A model generated the notes under the pieces. It was not told where the DNA came from, searched no databases, and saw only the letters and a list, made by a program, of their open reading frames with translations. Position numbers and translations under genes: made by a program. 6,123 nt of DNA from JANMZR01 sp031383555. GTDB taxonomy: Bacteria; Bacteroidota; Bacteroidia; Cytophagales; Spirosomataceae. The stretch is taken from contig JANMZR010000226.1 of NCBI GenBank assembly GCA_031383555.1, positions 1-6,123 of the forward strand, in the 5' to 3' direction. Shown here piece by piece: positions 5,562 to 6,123 of this stretch; position 1 is the stretch's first letter, and every line of letters begins with the position of its first letter.

Positions 5562-6123
5562 ATGCCAAATTTATCGAAAAGGAGCTATCAAGCAGAATTA
5601 ATTGACGACTTAAACCTTAGTAATCATGCACTTAGGCAAAATTTGGAGGAATTAGCTACTATAAATAAATGGTTGGGGGGAAATGGAGTTACTAATAGTG
5701 GTTTAAATAATTTAATAAAAAATAGGTCGTTAATTAAAAAGAAAATTATTATTGCCGACATTGGTTGTGGGGGAGGTGACATGCTAAAATTAATGGCCAA
5801 TTGGGCGAAAACAAAAGGAATTGAGGCTGAATTTATTGGTATTGATGCCAACCAATTTATGGTTGATTTTGCAAAAAAACGAACGGCCGACTTTAAAAAT
5901 ATTATCTACATTAAAGAAGACGCCTTTTCTGAAAATATTAAAAATTTAGAAATTGATATTGCATGTATGACGCTTTTTTGCCATCATTTCACTGAAAATC
6001 AGCTGATTGAATTATTCAAAAATTTTCGGAAAAATTGTAGTATTGGCTTAGTAATTAATGACTTACATAGGCATTGGTTTGCATATTATTCTATAGCCTG
6101 GCTAACGGCTTTGTTTTCAAAAT
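5562..6123 (+). CDS. Class I SAM-dependent methyltransferase, 3'-truncated by the window edge
   Basis: The frame starts at ATG 5562 (the first ATG after an in-frame TAA at 5538) and stays open to the right edge, giving 187 residues. Motif I is ADIGCGGGD (65-73). D95 in FIGIDAN is the acidic residue that normally binds the SAM ribose, ED at 119-120 lies at the adenine-site position, and INDLHRHWFAYY (165-176) follows. The N-terminal stretch RSYQAELIDDLNL with LEELATINKWLGG is, from memory, typical of Bacteroidota methyltransferases encoded next to type III polyketide synthases and FAD-dependent oxidoreductases. Such enzymes probably methylate alkylresorcinol or alkylpyrone-type products, but those partners would lie beyond the window. 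The gene is somewhat more AT-rich than its neighbours. The start has no Shine-Dalgarno. The fold is secure; the substrate is inference. Confidence 0.85.
   Translation, partial: MPNLSKRSYQAELIDDLNLSNHALRQNLEELATINKWLGGNGVTNSGLNNLIKNRSLIKKKIIIADIGCGGGDMLKLMANWAKTKGIEAEFIGIDANQFMVDFAKKRTADFKNIIYIKEDAFSENIKNLEIDIACMTLFCHHFTENQLIELFKNFRKNCSIGLVINDLHRHWFAYYSIAWLTALFSK

Noticed and set aside
5624..5851. 75-codon minus-strand reading frame
   Set aside because: It is antisense to the methyltransferase, whose motif I and downstream motifs lie in the opposite strand.

Overview
The window looks like a Bacteroidota chromosome segment, most likely from the Cytophagales side. The DNA is AT-rich, start codons lack clear Shine-Dalgarno sequences, and two TAnnTTTG boxes of the Bacteroidota -7 type sit upstream of genes. 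The protein set also fits: a CNT nucleoside transporter, a CrtA-like monooxygenase, a Bacteroidota-style ValRS and a methyltransferase of the kind seen beside type III polyketide synthases. This taxonomic call rests on motif recognition, not on a search.

Layout from left to right. Positions 1-791 (+) are the C-terminal two thirds of a NupC-type nucleoside transporter. It converges, with only 14 bp between the stops, on a CrtA/spheroidene monooxygenase-like gene (806-1519, -). A 107-bp gap, in which I see no convincing promoter, separates that gene from valS (1627-4314, -), so the two could be co-transcribed. Between valS and the next gene (4315-4617) there is no believable gene. This stretch holds a likely valS promoter, a block of heptanucleotide repeats next to the valS start codon, and a ~130-bp inverted-repeat element with a perfect 17-bp stem. 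An atypical short-chain dehydrogenase follows (4618-5406, -). A divergent intergenic region with an 18-bp inverted repeat then leads to a methyltransferase gene (5562 to the right edge, +) that is cut by the window.

The genes do not form one pathway. valS is housekeeping and nupC is salvage/uptake. The CrtA-like enzyme, the SDR and the methyltransferase are candidates for secondary or lipid/pigment metabolism, but nothing in the window proves that they cooperate. The divergent SDR/methyltransferase pair may share a regulator, judging from the inverted repeat between them.

The most unusual material is repetitive DNA around and inside valS. Three blocks of four degenerate heptamers (28 bp each) occur, one beside the start codon and two in frame within the editing-domain region. 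A 48-bp, GC-rich, palindrome-containing segment lies in frame between the KMSKS region and the anticodon-binding domain. Together with the intergenic inverted-repeat element they suggest that small repeat elements have invaded this locus, including an essential gene. That interpretation is inference and needs comparison with related genomes.
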